Shown here: positions 36,093 to 48,104 of the stretch, piece after piece
How positions within the stretch are numbered: the first letter of the stretch is position 1
Layout: every line of letters starts with the position of its first letter
NCBI GenBank assembly: GCA_028023455.1
Contig: JAQFVV010000349.1
Coordinates: 91,001 to 155,000 of the forward strand
Length of the DNA stretch: 64,000 nt
Reading direction: 5' to 3'
Source of the DNA: Epiperipatus broadwayi
Taxonomy: Eukaryota; Onychophora; Udeonychophora; Euonychophora; Peripatidae
Program-made: the position numbers and the translations under genes
Notes under the pieces: generated by a model
What the model was told of the DNA's origin: nothing
What the model saw: the letters and a program-made list of their open reading frames with translations, nothing else
The model's database searches: none

Positions 36093-36193
36093 ACTAAACA
36101 TCACATGATTACCATTTCTTGTTCTTGATTATAAATGTTATTAAAACAGGCAAAACTCTCCACTGAGTGGCACTACTAGTATGGAGAGTCTTG
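36093..36193. mobile_element. 101-bp deleted Penelope-related palindrome, 14-bp TSD
   Basis: Begins with ACTAAACATCACATGATTAC, the tip also found at 57858, and continues to AAACAGGCAAAACTCTCC, which is mirrored by GGAGAGTCTTGCATGTTT. An exact duplication CATGTTTAGAAATG lies at 36079-36092 and 36194-36207. It is an internally deleted relative of the element at 57855. Confidence 0.75.
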
Positions 36194-36995
36194 CATGTTT
36201 AGAAATGCATAGTAATACACATTCTTGAGCATATATAACTATAAAATAATTAATATAAAAATATTCTTGTACTAATATACTTTATGATTGGAGGACAGTA
36301 ATACTACCATTTTTATTTGAAAAGATAATATGAGCATATTTTATTATTATTATGTTAAAAAAAAAATCAATTAAAAATATTTATTTTTTTTGAAATCATA
36401 TGCTTGTCCATTAAGTAGGACTATATTAAAAATAAACTTTCTAAATAACAGAATGCTATTTAGATGAAAATATATAGTATAAAAATTATATAACTATGTC
36501 TTTTCAAAATAACGCAGTAATTTGTTTGTGATATTATATTGATAATTAATAAATATGTTTTTTAATTATTTGTATCTCTATTTTTATAATGGTTTTCTAA
36601 ATCTATCTTTTTCAATCTCTTTCTATATATAAATAAAACTAACAATTTTTTTTATTTATTTAAAAAATATTTAAACAATTATATCTGTTAAAAATTATTA
36701 AAATTATAATCTTCAACTGTGATGTCTTCAACTGTGGTGGAAAAGATGAATGTGCACTAAGGAAGTAGAAAAATAATGAGCGTTGTTTCCTTAAACATGT
36801 ATATATTAACTGTAACAGTTTTGTCTCTAAATAAGAACTAGGGCTGCATTTAAAAGAGGAAGCAAAAAGTGTTTACAATATACAGTTTTCATTGGTCACT
36901 GTCTATTATCATATGACTGAGTGTTCTAAAATAAAAATAACAAAAATTTCCATGTATTTAAATATATATATCAATGCCAAAACAAAAGTAATCAA

Positions 36996-37202
36996 TGTAA
37001 TAAAACAAGTTTACTAATTCACAATTAAATCACTAACTGCAGTTAAATTACTAATCCACTATCAATGATTTCCTGCCAAGGCAGTCTTCTCAAGTGCAAA
37101 GTTATCTTTGCATTTGAAAAATCTGCATTGGCAGGGAAACCATTGGTAGTAGATTTGTAAATTGATTTTGACTAGTGATTTAATTGTGAACTTGGTTTAA
37201 TA
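36996..37202. repeat. palindromic repeat of about 207 bp
   Basis: Two diverged arms meet at AAAGTTATCTTTGCA (about 37098-37112). Both arms contain CTGCC...GGCAG followed by GGAAA (minus in the left arm, plus in the right arm), which recalls a decayed hammerhead stem II plus GAAA, but the CUGANGA box is not intact. No target duplication seen. Confidence 0.55.
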
Positions 37203-39781
37203 CATATATATTGAGAGTGAACTTTTTTTACCACTGTATAACAAATAAATATTTCGGATACTTGTGTCTGTCATCAAATTAATTTTGTTTGATTAACAGT
37301 TAGACACATAAATTTCTGTCAAATTTTTAATATTGTTTAACCAATAGTTGGAGAAATCTTCACTTTTGAAATATTTACATAATATTTCATGCACGTTTGG
37401 AAAATAATTCAATTGTTGATGTTGATTATTACACAACCAGTATTTAGTAATTCATTACTAGTGCTATAAATGCATAAACACAAACCACAACACAATCAGC
37501 TTAGTCTGCAGAAAGGTTTATCGCAATTGACAGCAACACCACTAACAGAAAGGAAAAGTATTATTCTATATCCAGGAAATGGAATACTTGAACTTTGCAT
37601 AAATTTGCATAACATTAAACAATCAGTCACTTCACAAAGAGCTGTGATTATGAGAGCCATGACTCTTGAAAGTGCTCAGTCTATGCAAAGTTTAAAATTA
37701 ACTTCATATTATAACCAGTATTTGTTATTCCAGACTAGATCCTGTAGAACATAAGTTACTCCTGATGAAATAAACATGGAATAAATATTCAGACCAGACA
37801 TTATTGCACTAAAGATGTTAACATATTGTTTAAACCAGTGACAAAACAATAGTTCATTACAAAATATTATAATCGTCAGACAAATATAATTTTCTTTTTT
37901 CAATAAAACCATTTTTCCAATCTCTTTTCTTTCTTTTTTAGTTCACATGCATAGTGGAAAACAATAATTATTTATAAAAGTGTCCAAGGTTTAGTTTGAT
38001 TAATTTTAAAACCTTAATCTTTCCATTAAATCTTATAATATGATTTTTTTTTTTTATGATCGAGCACATTTGCCACAGAATAAATCTCTGGCCTTTAATA
38101 CATTCTAAATGTAATATGTATGACCTATCCTCACACATATAAATATTTATTTATATAATAGGCATAATAGAGTCATACCCATATATCTAATATGGGATAA
38201 TTATAATTAATACATCTTACAACTATAAATCTAGAGAGTGCTCAGTTTAGCTTCTAATCCTGGTGTTTAACAATAGCAAACTAATTATGAGGTGATTCTT
38301 TGACTCCGATCCCTAATTAATATTAATACTTCTTAATTTACTGAAGTAGGTCTTTGGATCTGACCACAAATATACAGAACAAATCTGGGAATAAATCCAC
38401 CAATATAGCTATTATGTAGAATAACCATTTAACATTAATCTTTGCATGTACATAATAAGTTTTAACATACATAAAATTTAACTCATAGAAATTAATATGT
38501 AGGTACATATACATATGAATGAACTCAATTGAAGTTCAAAATTAATCTTTGACTTAAAATATCACTAATTACATCTTTCTTCCTTTTTTTCACTTGGATG
38601 CTTTAACTATTTTACAGTCGTGCAAATTTGTTTTAAAGTGAATATTACACCTTTGATTGTTTATTTGACAATTTCACATTAAAGAAAACTTTTTTAAAAA
38701 ATATTAAATAATAATGCATATCTAGGAAAGATGGAGCAATTTTTTTTTTATATAAATCTCTCTCTTTTTTTAAATTTTACTTGCCTTAGAACACAACTAA
38801 CTGGGGATTTGTAAATTTTTGCTTTCTGTTTTGATCAATCAATAATATAAAATATAGTTTTTTAATATTAAATATAAAGTAAAATAAAACTTAAAATGGT
38901 TAGTATGTTAGGATGACAGTCGAAATGATTTTTTTTTAATTTACCAAGCAAAAAGTTCTAAAACCAGATTGATTTCTCCAGCAATGGCAAATATTAATTT
39001 ATTCCATTTGTAAGTTGCTATAATGTCCTTTAACAATTTCCTGTTTTTGGAATTTGAAGTTTAAGCATTGTTTCTTTCTTTTAATAGAGATTCCTTTCAA
39101 TATATAGCTTGATCAAGTTTCTCAGACATCCAGTGTAGTTTTCAAGCAGTTAGCAGCTTTTTCTCTGTTCTACCAAGTCAGCATAATGAAGGTTCCATGT
39201 AACTTGAATTCAGTGAAAATCCAGACTGTATTGTAGCTTGATTAAAACAAGAATTCAGACTGCTGATTTCCTGAAAACCTGATTATATATAGGTTTTGAT
39301 ATCTTGTTTTTAACACACTTCAATCTTATTTTTCATATCTGTGATCTCATTTTTAACACCTTTATGATCAGATTTTATTTTAATTACAAGAATTTTAAAA
39401 ACACTTTCATTATTTAATTGATTGAACTTGCAAAATACTGTAATTATTAAATTGTATGAATTTTTCCTTTGTTTTCAAATCTCAAATCAAAATAGACTTA
39501 ATCCTTTTTAATCGAGTTGTTTTGCCATACATTTTTTACAATCTTTGATAAGAGAAAGTTTTAATATAATTTATCAGTTTCTTTTAAATTTAAACATTTT
39601 TTTTTACAAATTTATAATATTATTTAATATGACATTTAATAATTTATTATAAAATTTGCATATTACTTGCTTTATTTTAAACCATTTGTTCTATTTTATG
39701 TAATATTCAAACCTCATAAAACCTGGCTAATACTGAAATGCATGACATTTATTTATTGCTATATATATATATATTTCTAAG

Positions 39782-39873
39782 GTAATATGTGGGCTCAATC
39801 ATGGGGAAATATTTATGACATGGTTAAACCATATGAAGCATCCCAATCATTTGATGCAACTCCAGAAATAGAA
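39782..39873 (+). CDS. ACE: ACE-like peptidase, third exon in window
   Basis: A 92-nt exon reading NMWAQSWGNIYDMVKPYEA and ending at TPEIE. The M-W-A-Q-S-W-x-N-I-Y-D block is one of the most conserved stretches of ACE and makes the family call secure. The acceptor is TTTCTAAG (39774-39781), and the first two bases finish the Gly codon begun at 27322. The donor is GTAAGT from 39874, after a complete codon (phase 0). The exon sits about 12.5 kb after the previous one. Nothing between them looks like a further exon, and the protein joins without a gap when compared with the family. Confidence 0.93.
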
Positions 39874-40025
39874 GTAAGTTAATTAATTTTTTTTATTAAA
39901 CATTTTTTTTTTAAAATTATGTATGTGTATACTTTTTCGGTATGATATATATTTATATACATTCACAACATCCTTACACACACAATGATAACTAAAAAGT
40001 TGCATTCAAATTTAAACAGAATGAT

Positions 40026-40136
40026 TATTTATGTGTGTGAGTCCTAGGAAAATTAGAGTTTAAGGGAAAACGGGCAGGAATTAAAGAAAATGAAGCAAGC
40101 ATATATGTGAGCATATATGCACTGCTTCATATCAGC
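40026..40136 (+). repeat. repeat shared with 50240-50345
   Basis: TTTATGTGTGTGAGTCCTAG and GGAATTAAAGAAAATGAAGC occur here and at 50240-50345 in the same direction. A companion segment (CACAACATCCTTACACACAC, 39962-39981) lies before it here but after it in the other copy. Confidence 0.6.
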
Positions 40137-40439
40137 ACAGTTATACTAAAACAAAAATGAAAACAAAAAAAAATTTACTTATCTCCTGGTGTGGAATAGA
40201 GTGATCACAAGATACCTTGCCTGCTGATGTGTTTGTGCATGTGTATATTATTTCTTTCTTTATTAATTATATATATTACAGGTTTCTCCCTGATTTACAA
40301 TCCTTATTACTATTTCTTTGCAGCTGTTTATAGTCTTTTTTTTTCTTTTCCATTGTTGTCCACCCAGATTGAATGGTCAGCCATGGTATGGTTTAAGATT
40401 TTTGGCATTAAATAACCCTTTTAATTCTTTTGGACCTTC

Positions 40440-41559
40440 TAGTAGGAAGGTGTTATCTCCACATTTTTTTATGGTGTATTAGCCATCATACAAGGGAAGG
40501 AATTTCTTGTATTGGTTCCTTAATATGTTGCTTATCTGATTACCATGGGTTTACACCCACTCTCCCAGCTTGAAAGAGTGCGGATTCATCGGACACATTT
40601 TTTTCCCCATTTGATCATCTTTGGCAATTGTCTTCTCACTTCTGCTCGGTCTTTGTGTCTATTTATCACTTCCCTTCATATTGGTAGGTTTGTTTTTAGT
40701 AGGCTTGGGTCTTGCTGACCAAAATGTAGTCTTGCTGGAGTGAATTCAGTGGACTCATTGGTTGTCATATTAATATATTTAATAATTTGCTGTAGTGCCT
40801 GTCCCATCCTTTGTGGTTTTTCCCTGCATACAGCCTGAACAATATATTTAGCTCCCTCATGACTCTTTTGCAAGGATTGGAATGCAGATTTCTAATAAAA
40901 CTTAATAGTGCTGCAGGTCATTCCACTTTATCCATGTTCTACACTGGTTGGACATGAATGTTAACCCAGGGTCATATAGCATTATTGCTGGTTTTCCTAT
41001 ATTGAAGAATATATTTGAGAAGATGTCATATGTTACCGACAGGAATTTAGACCATTCATATGGTAAAGGCTCATTTGTTCAGGCATTCTAGTATGATGGG
41101 TGTATTCATCTGCATATGACCGGTTAGGAGGTTTATTTTGCACATAAATTTTATGCTTTTATAATGTAGACAGAATTCTAGAATATATCCTTTCCCAATG
41201 AAATTATTGGCTTATTGCTACTTCTGTTTTTCAGTGGCTGTAATGTCCACACAGTTTGTGGAAGAACATAACCAGCCATTCCCTCATCCCTTTGGGCACC
41301 AGGACTTTCCATTGATTACCATGTGGTGTTAAGACCATTTTTTATTTGGTATCTTTGGTCTCCTGTATTGCATTATATGTCCATATTTAGGATCTGATTC
41401 CCTCTGTTGCTGTAAATTCCACAGCTCTTGTTTTACTAAGTCATCCTTGGTAGTTTCCAAAATTGCAACCTGTAAATGTCTTATGGTTGGGTTATGAGGT
41501 TCAATATTAACTAGGTTGTAGCTCAAAATATTGCCATGATATTCTCTGGTCCTGGGCAA
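40440..41559 (-). pseudogene. gypsy integrase remnant
   Basis: 41329-41559 holds the segment between RNase H and integrase (ILETTKDDLVKQELWNLQQ). 40676-40873 reads RMGQALQQIIKYINMTTNES then TEFTPARLHFGQQ, the core-domain end 'N...HESTG.SP..L.FG' of gypsy integrases. The zinc-binding H2C2 part and the DDE residues lie in broken sequence at about 40900-41300 and cannot be followed. Non-functional. Confidence 0.72.
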
Positions 41560-41658
41560 TACAACAACTGGTAGTCAAACTTCTGCAAAAACAAACTCTA
41601 CCAGATGAAGCAGTCATTTGTTAAATACCCCTTGTTGAGGAACGTCAGGCAGTGGTTG

Positions 41659-41903
41659 TCAGTAATAATAAGTTGTTTGGATCATAAGAGGAATTGTTTG
41701 AGTTTTTGACACACCCAATCTATGGCCACTATTTCCTGTTTGTGTACTGTGTACCTTTCCCCCACTTCCTTGAGATGTTCTACTGTAAAAGTATAATACT
41801 GTATGCTCCCTTTCCCCCCTATTTGAAATAAGACCACCACTAGTCCTTCTTTGCTGCCATCTATCTGGAGATAGAATGGCCATGAAAAATCAGAGTAATA
41901 CAA
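41659..41903 (-). pseudogene. gypsy RNase H remnant
   Basis: Reads FYLQIDGSKEGLVVVLFQ (first catalytic Asp), then VEHLKEVGERYTVHKQEIVA, where the Glu-rich helix 'ERRYT..E.E' is usual, then KLKQFLL. Another frame covers the same bases. It follows the RT with a gap of broken sequence, as expected for Ty3/gypsy pol. Confidence 0.78.
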
Positions 41904-42255
41904 TATGACCTCGGGGAGGAAGTGTTGCTTTATCCGTTGAAAGTCTCTATTGTATTCCTCAGACCATCTTCATAGGTTATCTTTTGACAGCAGCCTCAGC
42001 ATGGATGAGGTGTCTCAGGCTAAGTGTTTGTTGAACCTGTGATAAAAATTACAGAGCCCTAAGAATGATCACTCAGGTCAAGGAAAGTTTTTAATGACAG
42101 TTACCTTGCCTGGGTTTGGATGTGTATCCTGTTCATTAACTAAATGCCCCAAGAAGGTAATTTCTCACATGGAAAATTGGCTTTTGGCCAAATTCACTGT
42201 GATGTGTTACTCTGGCATTATTAAAGAAATTGCTGCATATGTGCCACATGTTCTC

Positions 42256-42829
42256 TCATGTTCTTTGATGTGATGATAACATATCTACATAGCACATGAG
42301 ATGTTGCATTAGTTCAATGGATAATGCTGTATCTAAACACCTTAATAATCCTGCCCCACTGTTGATTAGGCCAAATGACATCCATTTGAATCTGTATGAA
42401 TATCTATTGTACTTGAAGGCTGTGTACTGGTGGTCCTGAGACTCCAATCTGATATGCCAGTAACTAGATGTCAGGTCCACTGTAGTAAATACTTGTTTGT
42501 TCACCAGGTGCATGAGGAATTCCTGAATTGGTGGTGGTGTATCTCTCTCTGCCACTGCAATGCTATTTAACTTTCATACATCCAGTCAGTCTGATGGAGC
42601 TGACTTTCTTTTTAAACATCATGAGAGAATTATTGTACAGTGATGATCCCTTTTCTATGATCCCCCACTCAATCATCTGTATCAGTTGATTTTCTATTTC
42701 CTCCCAGTATTGAAATGGGATAGGGTAGGTTTTCATCTGAAAATAGGTTTCTTCTTTGACACTTATATGGTGGGTATATTCCTGGATAGTCCTTGATGTT
42801 TTTGAGAAACGGGCATGGCTAATTAACAA
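42256..42829 (-). pseudogene. gypsy reverse transcriptase remnant
   Basis: The first part (42563-42829) reads YPIPFQYWEEIENQLIQMIE and IIEKGSSLYNNSLMMFKKK, the fingers region before motif A. The second (42256-42555) reads FTTVDLTSSYWHIRLESQDH (motif A with the first Asp), TAFKYNRYSYRFKWMSFGL and LMCYVDMLSSH in motif C, where the second catalytic Asp is replaced by Met (YVDM). A frame change separates the parts near 42556. Catalysis is ruled out. Confidence 0.85.
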
Positions 42830-43019
42830 TTTCTTTCAGATCTTTTTCTCTTCATTCATGAGCATAGTTGCCTTTTGTATTTTTCTTTTTGATCATCTTT
42901 TGTGTGCCTGGATCATGTAAGCATCCTACTTGTGTCAGGGTGGTTCCTTTCTCCTTCTCAAAGTGGAGAGTTTCCTGATTAAGATGTATCACTCCTTGTG
43001 CATAATCCAATGCTCCCCC

Positions 43020-43290
43020 CTACTGGCTGGGGAAGTCTGATCCCAAGACAATGTTATGAATCAATCTTGCCAATACCAAGACTATGTAGTCTACAGGCAT
43101 GTTCCCTATTTTTATGCTTAGCCAGATTTGGTGAATTTCTAGTTTTGCCTTCTTACCATTTGCTAGAGTGATTTGTGTGACACAAATCTGCATGATTGGA
43201 TCTTTTTTGTCTTTCTTTAATTTGTCATGCAGGTCTTTTGGTACCAATATTGCTTGATTGCCAGTATCTTGTAAGGCAAGGGTGGGCCAC
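43020..43290 (-). pseudogene. gypsy aspartic protease remnant
   Basis: Minus-strand frame reads ALQDTGNQAILVPKDLHDKL, with the catalytic DTG at about 43266-43274, and ends HNIVLGSDFPSQ, where 'LG.DF' is the usual flap-side signature. About 90 codons, the usual size for a retroelement protease. An overlapping frame (43217-43462) carries the stretch before it, so at least one frameshift lies upstream. Cleaves the element's polyprotein when intact. Confidence 0.75.
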
Positions 43291-43823
43291 CTTTTCCATC
43301 TCTGCTCAGACCAGTGGACATTGATGGTGCACTTTTGTCCAGACCAGTGGATGTTGGTGGTGCAGATAAGTACTCCTGAGATCCTCCATTTTTTGGATTA
43401 TTGATGAATATACTTTGCACCCATGCTCCTTGCTCATTGATCTCCTCATCTATTTGTGTCATTTCTTGCTACTATTTGGTATTCCTTTCCTTTGGCTGGT
43501 ATCTGTTCACAAGTATTCTGGGCCCCTATTTCCCTTGTTTCTATCCTGGACCCTCATGTATTTTACCACTATGAGCAATTTGAATGCCTCCTGAATATTA
43601 GTCGATGAGTTGCTTATGCTAATTTTTTATACATCATGTGGCAGATTGCATCTGACCACTGTGCTGGGTTGTTGGTCAGACATAGGGTTTGCTGATAATG
43701 ATTTCAGGGTCCCTATTTGCTCATAAAAAACTGACTATTTCACTTATACTATCAATATACTTTTCATGGGGTATTTTATTATGGATACAACACTGCCTTT
43801 CATCACACTAGAAGACTTTCATC

Positions 43824-46658
43824 CAGTGTTCCCTCTAATTTTTGTGACCTGTGTGCGCACTTTTTTAAGTATGTGTAGTTTTTTCAAAAATAAAAAAAAT
43901 TTGTGCAGCAATTTAAAAAAGTGCATATAATAAAAAAAAAGACAATACAAGAATAGTATTAATATTCAGCCAAATTTTGTACCTACTTATACGCATTGAC
44001 TCGATCTTACAGCATACCACTTGTACTACATACATTACAATGGAACACAATGAAAAAACTACTCTAAAATCAAGTCAAATCATTAGTTCATGAAGACAGA
44101 ATTTAGCTGATTACTGTGGCTTCCCTGTTCCATTCAAATGAAAAATAAGAAAATTTAAATACTTACAATGTAAAAACATTGTCTGCTTCTAATTTTTTCA
44201 ATTAACACATTTGGCAAAACAAACAAACAAGAACAACAATTCACAAATTACTTATTATTGAACAATTCTAGAATTAAGGATTACATTTGTTATTAATGGC
44301 ATTTATTTTATAACTTCTCTCTCCTGTTTTTTGGTTTTAACCATTTTGCATAAACTTTACTTAAATTTGCATCGTTTCCATCATTCATATATGATTTTAT
44401 TCTCATCAGCATATCCATATGGTTTTTTTACAATTGATTTCTTTGTTTCATTTTAATCAAATTCATCAAACTAAAACTGCGCTCGCAATCCGCACTACTG
44501 GCCAGAAAAGTGCCTCCGATATCTAGTAATTTGGATAGATCTTTAAATTGATCATTATTCAAACTAAACATAATTTTCAAAATCTTTTATTTGTTTAATT
44601 TTATTTTTTTCCGCACTGCATATTTAAAATCATTATACTGTTCGCTTATAACAGATTTATCCATAAGAAAAGCATTATATTTTAAACGCAATTTTTCAAT
44701 TTCCACTAGTCCATAATTAAAATCGCAGGATAATAAACTGGAAACATCAAAGGATATCCAATCTTCTATTTCATCTGTTGGAAACCTTTCTTCCAAATTT
44801 TCACATAATAAATTACTAAATTTTAACATATCATCTGTTTTTATAGTTATATTTAAATCATTAGCCTTTTTTAAAAGCATGCTTATTTTATTGTTCCATG
44901 CCATGTTTCCAAGATGTTTTTCCTTGATTTTATTAATTTTTGCATGAGCAAATTGAAAGGCATCTATGGGTGTTAATTCACAGCGTTGAAAAATTTGACA
45001 TAATGCACTGAGTTCTTCTAAAATTGAAGACAAAAGTTCTAAATTTATTTGAAATTCAATGTTGCTTAACTTTTTCAAACAAAATTTGGAAATTGGATCA
45101 TCTTTATCTTGATTAAAATATTCAATTAATGATTCATAATTTGTAATAATTGCTTTTATTGCAAAATGTATTGACAACAATAGCTTGGAAAGCTATAGAC
45201 TTATTTTGTGAAGCTTCAATAATCTCTTTAAATTTACTTGTTTTTGTCGTGGATCTCGAGAATAATGTATAAACAGTTCTTACCACTGTTTCAATTTCTC
45301 TTGTGGCTTTTACTTCTTTCCATGCATCCGAAATACATAAATTTTCTTGGTGTGCAACACAATGTTGTTGCACCAAATGTGGTACATTCTGCTTTAATTT
45401 AGCTGCTACACCATTTCGTTTTCCAAGCATTATGGATGCACCAGCAGATGTAAACATAACCAGCTTTTGCAAATCAATTTGGTTATCTTCATAAAATTGT
45501 AAAATTGCAGAAAAAATTGAAGAGGAATCGCATGTCTTTAATTGGAGTATCCCACCAAAAACAGTTTTATATTGATAAGATTTTCTAAACTTAAAATATA
45601 AAATTAAACATTTGGTTGTAGAAATGTCTGTGCTTTCATCAACAATTAAAGTATGAAAATGTGCCATTTTAATTTCATTTATTATTTCATTTTTTACAAC
45701 AGTATTCACCACTTCCAAAAATAAAAAAGCATAGTTTTTACTACACCAACTTTCTGGAATATGGACGTATTTTGCCATGTGGTTATTTATTTCTCGAACC
45801 GAAAGCAAAGATATGTTCATTTTAATTGCCAATAATAGATTATCAATTAAAATTTTTACTTCCTCAGGATTTGATTTCTTTTTCTCGCGATCTTCTGGTG
45901 TTTCTTTTAAAAATCGTACCAAACCAGTTGCTGATAAGGAAGCATTCTTATTTTTCAGTTTTTATACACTTTCTAAGTGTGATTTACTAATTAAATGCCG
46001 TTTTAAAAAGTCAAATTTCTACATGCAATCCCACATTTTTTCACTAACAAAATCACTACGTACCTCTCCGTCTCGGCAGTAATTACAAATTACACCTTTT
46101 CTTCATTAAATACAAATATTTCTTTTAACTGAATTTGTAATTTATCATGACTTTTCGGAGTATCAGTTTCCACGAATTTATTAAGCCACTCAATTTTAAA
46201 TTCATTAGCTGTTCTTTTTCTTTTCAAACTCATTTTTAACCATATACTGTAAAAATACTATTTTCACAAAATTGTATCACTGAAACACATATATTCAATA
46301 ATAAAAGCTGGTAATGATTTTGAATTTAAATTTTAACAAAAATATGGCAATTTTAACACTGATAAACGATGATGCAATCTTTATGTATGGCGTACAAGCA
46401 TTACGGTAATTCCCAGCCTCGTTTCTCATCAACGATAAATGTGCTGCCATCTATACCTATACACAAATACTATAGTTGGCAGTTTATTTAAATCTAAAAC
46501 TACATTTGATTCAATTTTTTTTCATTTTATTTTTTTATATGGATTTCATATGTAGGTGCAATTTTATTTTCTGCACGAAAAAAAATTTTTGTGCGCATGA
46601 ATATTTTTCATGCACGCTATGTTTAAAAATTATTTGTGCGCACACAGAGGGAACACTG
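43824..46658 (-). mobile_element. hAT DNA transposon nested in gypsy, 2.8 kb
   Basis: Ends are inverted: CAGTGTTCCCTCTAATTTTT at 43824 and, on the other strand from 46658, CAGTGTTCCCTCTGTGTGCG. They share the first 13 bases, and both ends contain GTGTGCGCAC near the terminus. The 8-bp flanks CTTTCATC (43816-43823) and CTTTCAAC (46659-46666) differ by one base, as expected for an aged hAT target duplication. It contains one decayed transposase on the minus strand. It cuts the gypsy element, so it is younger. Confidence 0.93.
44303..46233 (-). pseudogene. hAT transposase, frameshifted
   Basis: Minus strand from ATG at 46231-46233: MSLKRKRTANEFKIEWLNKF. A BED-like zinc finger follows in a shifted frame (ICNYCRDGEV ... 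FLKRHLISKSHL). The main frame (45134-45922) gives VRFLKETPEDREKK, FHTLIVDESTDISTTKC (first catalytic Asp), LVMFTSAGASIMLGKRNG (second acidic region; the usual 'TDGA' reads TSAGA, so Asp is lost) and QQHCVAHQENLC. A deletion or shift near 45150 joins the second frame (44587-45180). The C-terminal dimerisation part is read at about 44490: LASSADCERSFSLMN, ending PKNRREVIK at 44303. It resembles the KIAA1586/ZBED-related hAT branch. At least three breaks; inactive. Confidence 0.88.
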
Positions 46659-47576
46659 CTTTCAACAGTTGTGCTGTGTACCCCTGAAATGTCTGTAATT
46701 AAGATCCTGTACCTTCCCATCAGTTTCTAGTGGTGCCCCTTAAGTATCTCACTGCTATCTTTATCTGTTGCCTATCATTCATTTTGTACAGTAAAAATAA
46801 TTCCTTTAGGTTCTCTAGGTATATGATTGGGATTCCCCATTGTCCCATTTGAAAGTTTTCTCTCTTATTTTTAGGCCTTGAGGCCAATACATTCCTCTTC
46901 TTTTGTTTTCTCTCCTGCTTGCAACATTATTTTATTTCTACTATAAAGGTGGTTTGCTTCTCTACATCATTCTAATTTGGGATCTAGTTTTGTTTTAGCA
47001 TTTTTTTCTGTTCCAGTTTATTCTGCTAAAAAACAATTTCACTTCTCTATGCTATCTATCTTTATTATAAAAAAATTTTTCGTCACCATCCCCATAAAAA
47101 TTTATCTTTCCTACTTAAGATTTTCATGTTAGTTTTTTAGTGTTCGATCACTCTATTCACCTGCAAAGAAATATAGAAATTTTTTTTTATTACAGCATAA
47201 TTAATTTTTTCCTTTAGCTATTGGTACCTCATTTTTAGTTATATCTATATGCACCAGCTCTAGCTCTATGTGTCATCTGTTAATATTTTTCATCATCACC
47301 AATCAGAACAAAGAAAAATTTAGCATATGTACATAAAATCTTTCTAAAGGTTATGCATGTAGTGGTTTACAGTTTACTAATTAACATAATACACATGGAA
47401 AAAAATTTTCAGGATTATCCTGTTATTTTACATAGAAAGGAAAAAAATGCTCTGGTTATAATTTTGTTTGATCGACTCCTTTCAAGGTTCCCTTAGATAT
47501 ACTCAGGGATATGTGAAGTAGTTGTTCAAAGCCTCATGTTAGTGTGCCATGTTATATATATATATATAAAGACTCT

Positions 47577-48104
47577 GTAATGGTCAAATGTGTAATTTGC
47601 TAATAAGACTGAGAGACCAAGCAGACATTCTCAACCAGCATGCATAGCGGTATCATTACTCCTATAATCCTAGTTTAAACCCTTGCCTAGACTGTCTAGT
47701 CTCTACTACATAAATACCCTCGATGTTAACACAGCTTCTCATTTTTATATATCCACATAGCTCAGGGATATGCATAGACTCTATATTCTCCAATTCCTAA
47801 ATATTAACTGTAATATTTCTGATCAGCAATGATGAGACAACACATAATTTATATTAAACAATATTTATTAATAACAAATATAATATAGGCAAACAAGGTG
47901 GCTTTACTATTTACAGAGTGGGAGTAGCAGTTGATTACTGGCCCTTATATGAAGATGACTTAGGATAACGGTAATAATTGAATGCATAAAAGGGTGTGCT
48001 TATTGTTTTTATCCATGGAATAATTAAAACAATAATAATCAACAAACTATAGGTTAGCATTAATTATTTACTTTCTTTAAATTATTATTCTGGGCCTTAC
48101 AGTA
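47577..48104 (-). repeat. possible LTR (solo or 5' LTR of gypsy)
   Basis: On the minus strand the block starts TGTAAGGCCCAG and ends ACCATTACA, giving TGTAA...TTACA termini. Between them are TATA-like CATAAAAGGG and ATATAAGGGCC sequences and an AATAAATATTG. The 3' portion (CTTGGTCTCTCAGTCTTATT) resembles 54600-54640 and 60440-60475 in reverse. No primer-binding site or second copy next to the gypsy remnant was found, so this is tentative. Confidence 0.35.

Larger units (their letters stand above)
27323..39781 (+). other. ACE intron of 12.5 kb
   Basis: Bounded by GTATTT at 27323 and CTAAG at 39777-39781. Listed repeats aside, I see nothing in 27965-29220, 29400-30600, 30840-31925, 32055-32410, 33200-33740, 34665-36078, 36210-36990 and 37205-39770. 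The block 33750-34060 and the block 39050-39300 are more GC-rich than their surroundings without a frame or a family I recognise. The stretch 31000-31700 is an extreme A-rich region. Confidence 0.7.
40430..47060 (-). mobile_element. decayed Ty3/gypsy LTR retrotransposon
   Basis: Minus-strand order of domains from high to low coordinate is a gag-like region, aspartic protease, reverse transcriptase, RNase H and integrase, the Ty3/gypsy order. Stops and shifts occur in every domain. A hAT transposon (43824-46658) splits it between the gag-like region and the protease. Bordering LTRs are not clearly found; a candidate LTR-like block lies at 47577-48104. The gag part (46660-47060 and 43470-43820) is inferred from position only. 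Confidence 0.75.

Noticed and set aside
37470-37754. 94-codon + strand open frame
   Set aside because: Composition is ordinary for intron DNA, with no family resemblance.
45303-45494. 63-codon + strand open frame
   Set aside because: Antisense to the hAT transposase catalytic region; likewise 45777-46082 and 46476-46730 lie over the same transposon.
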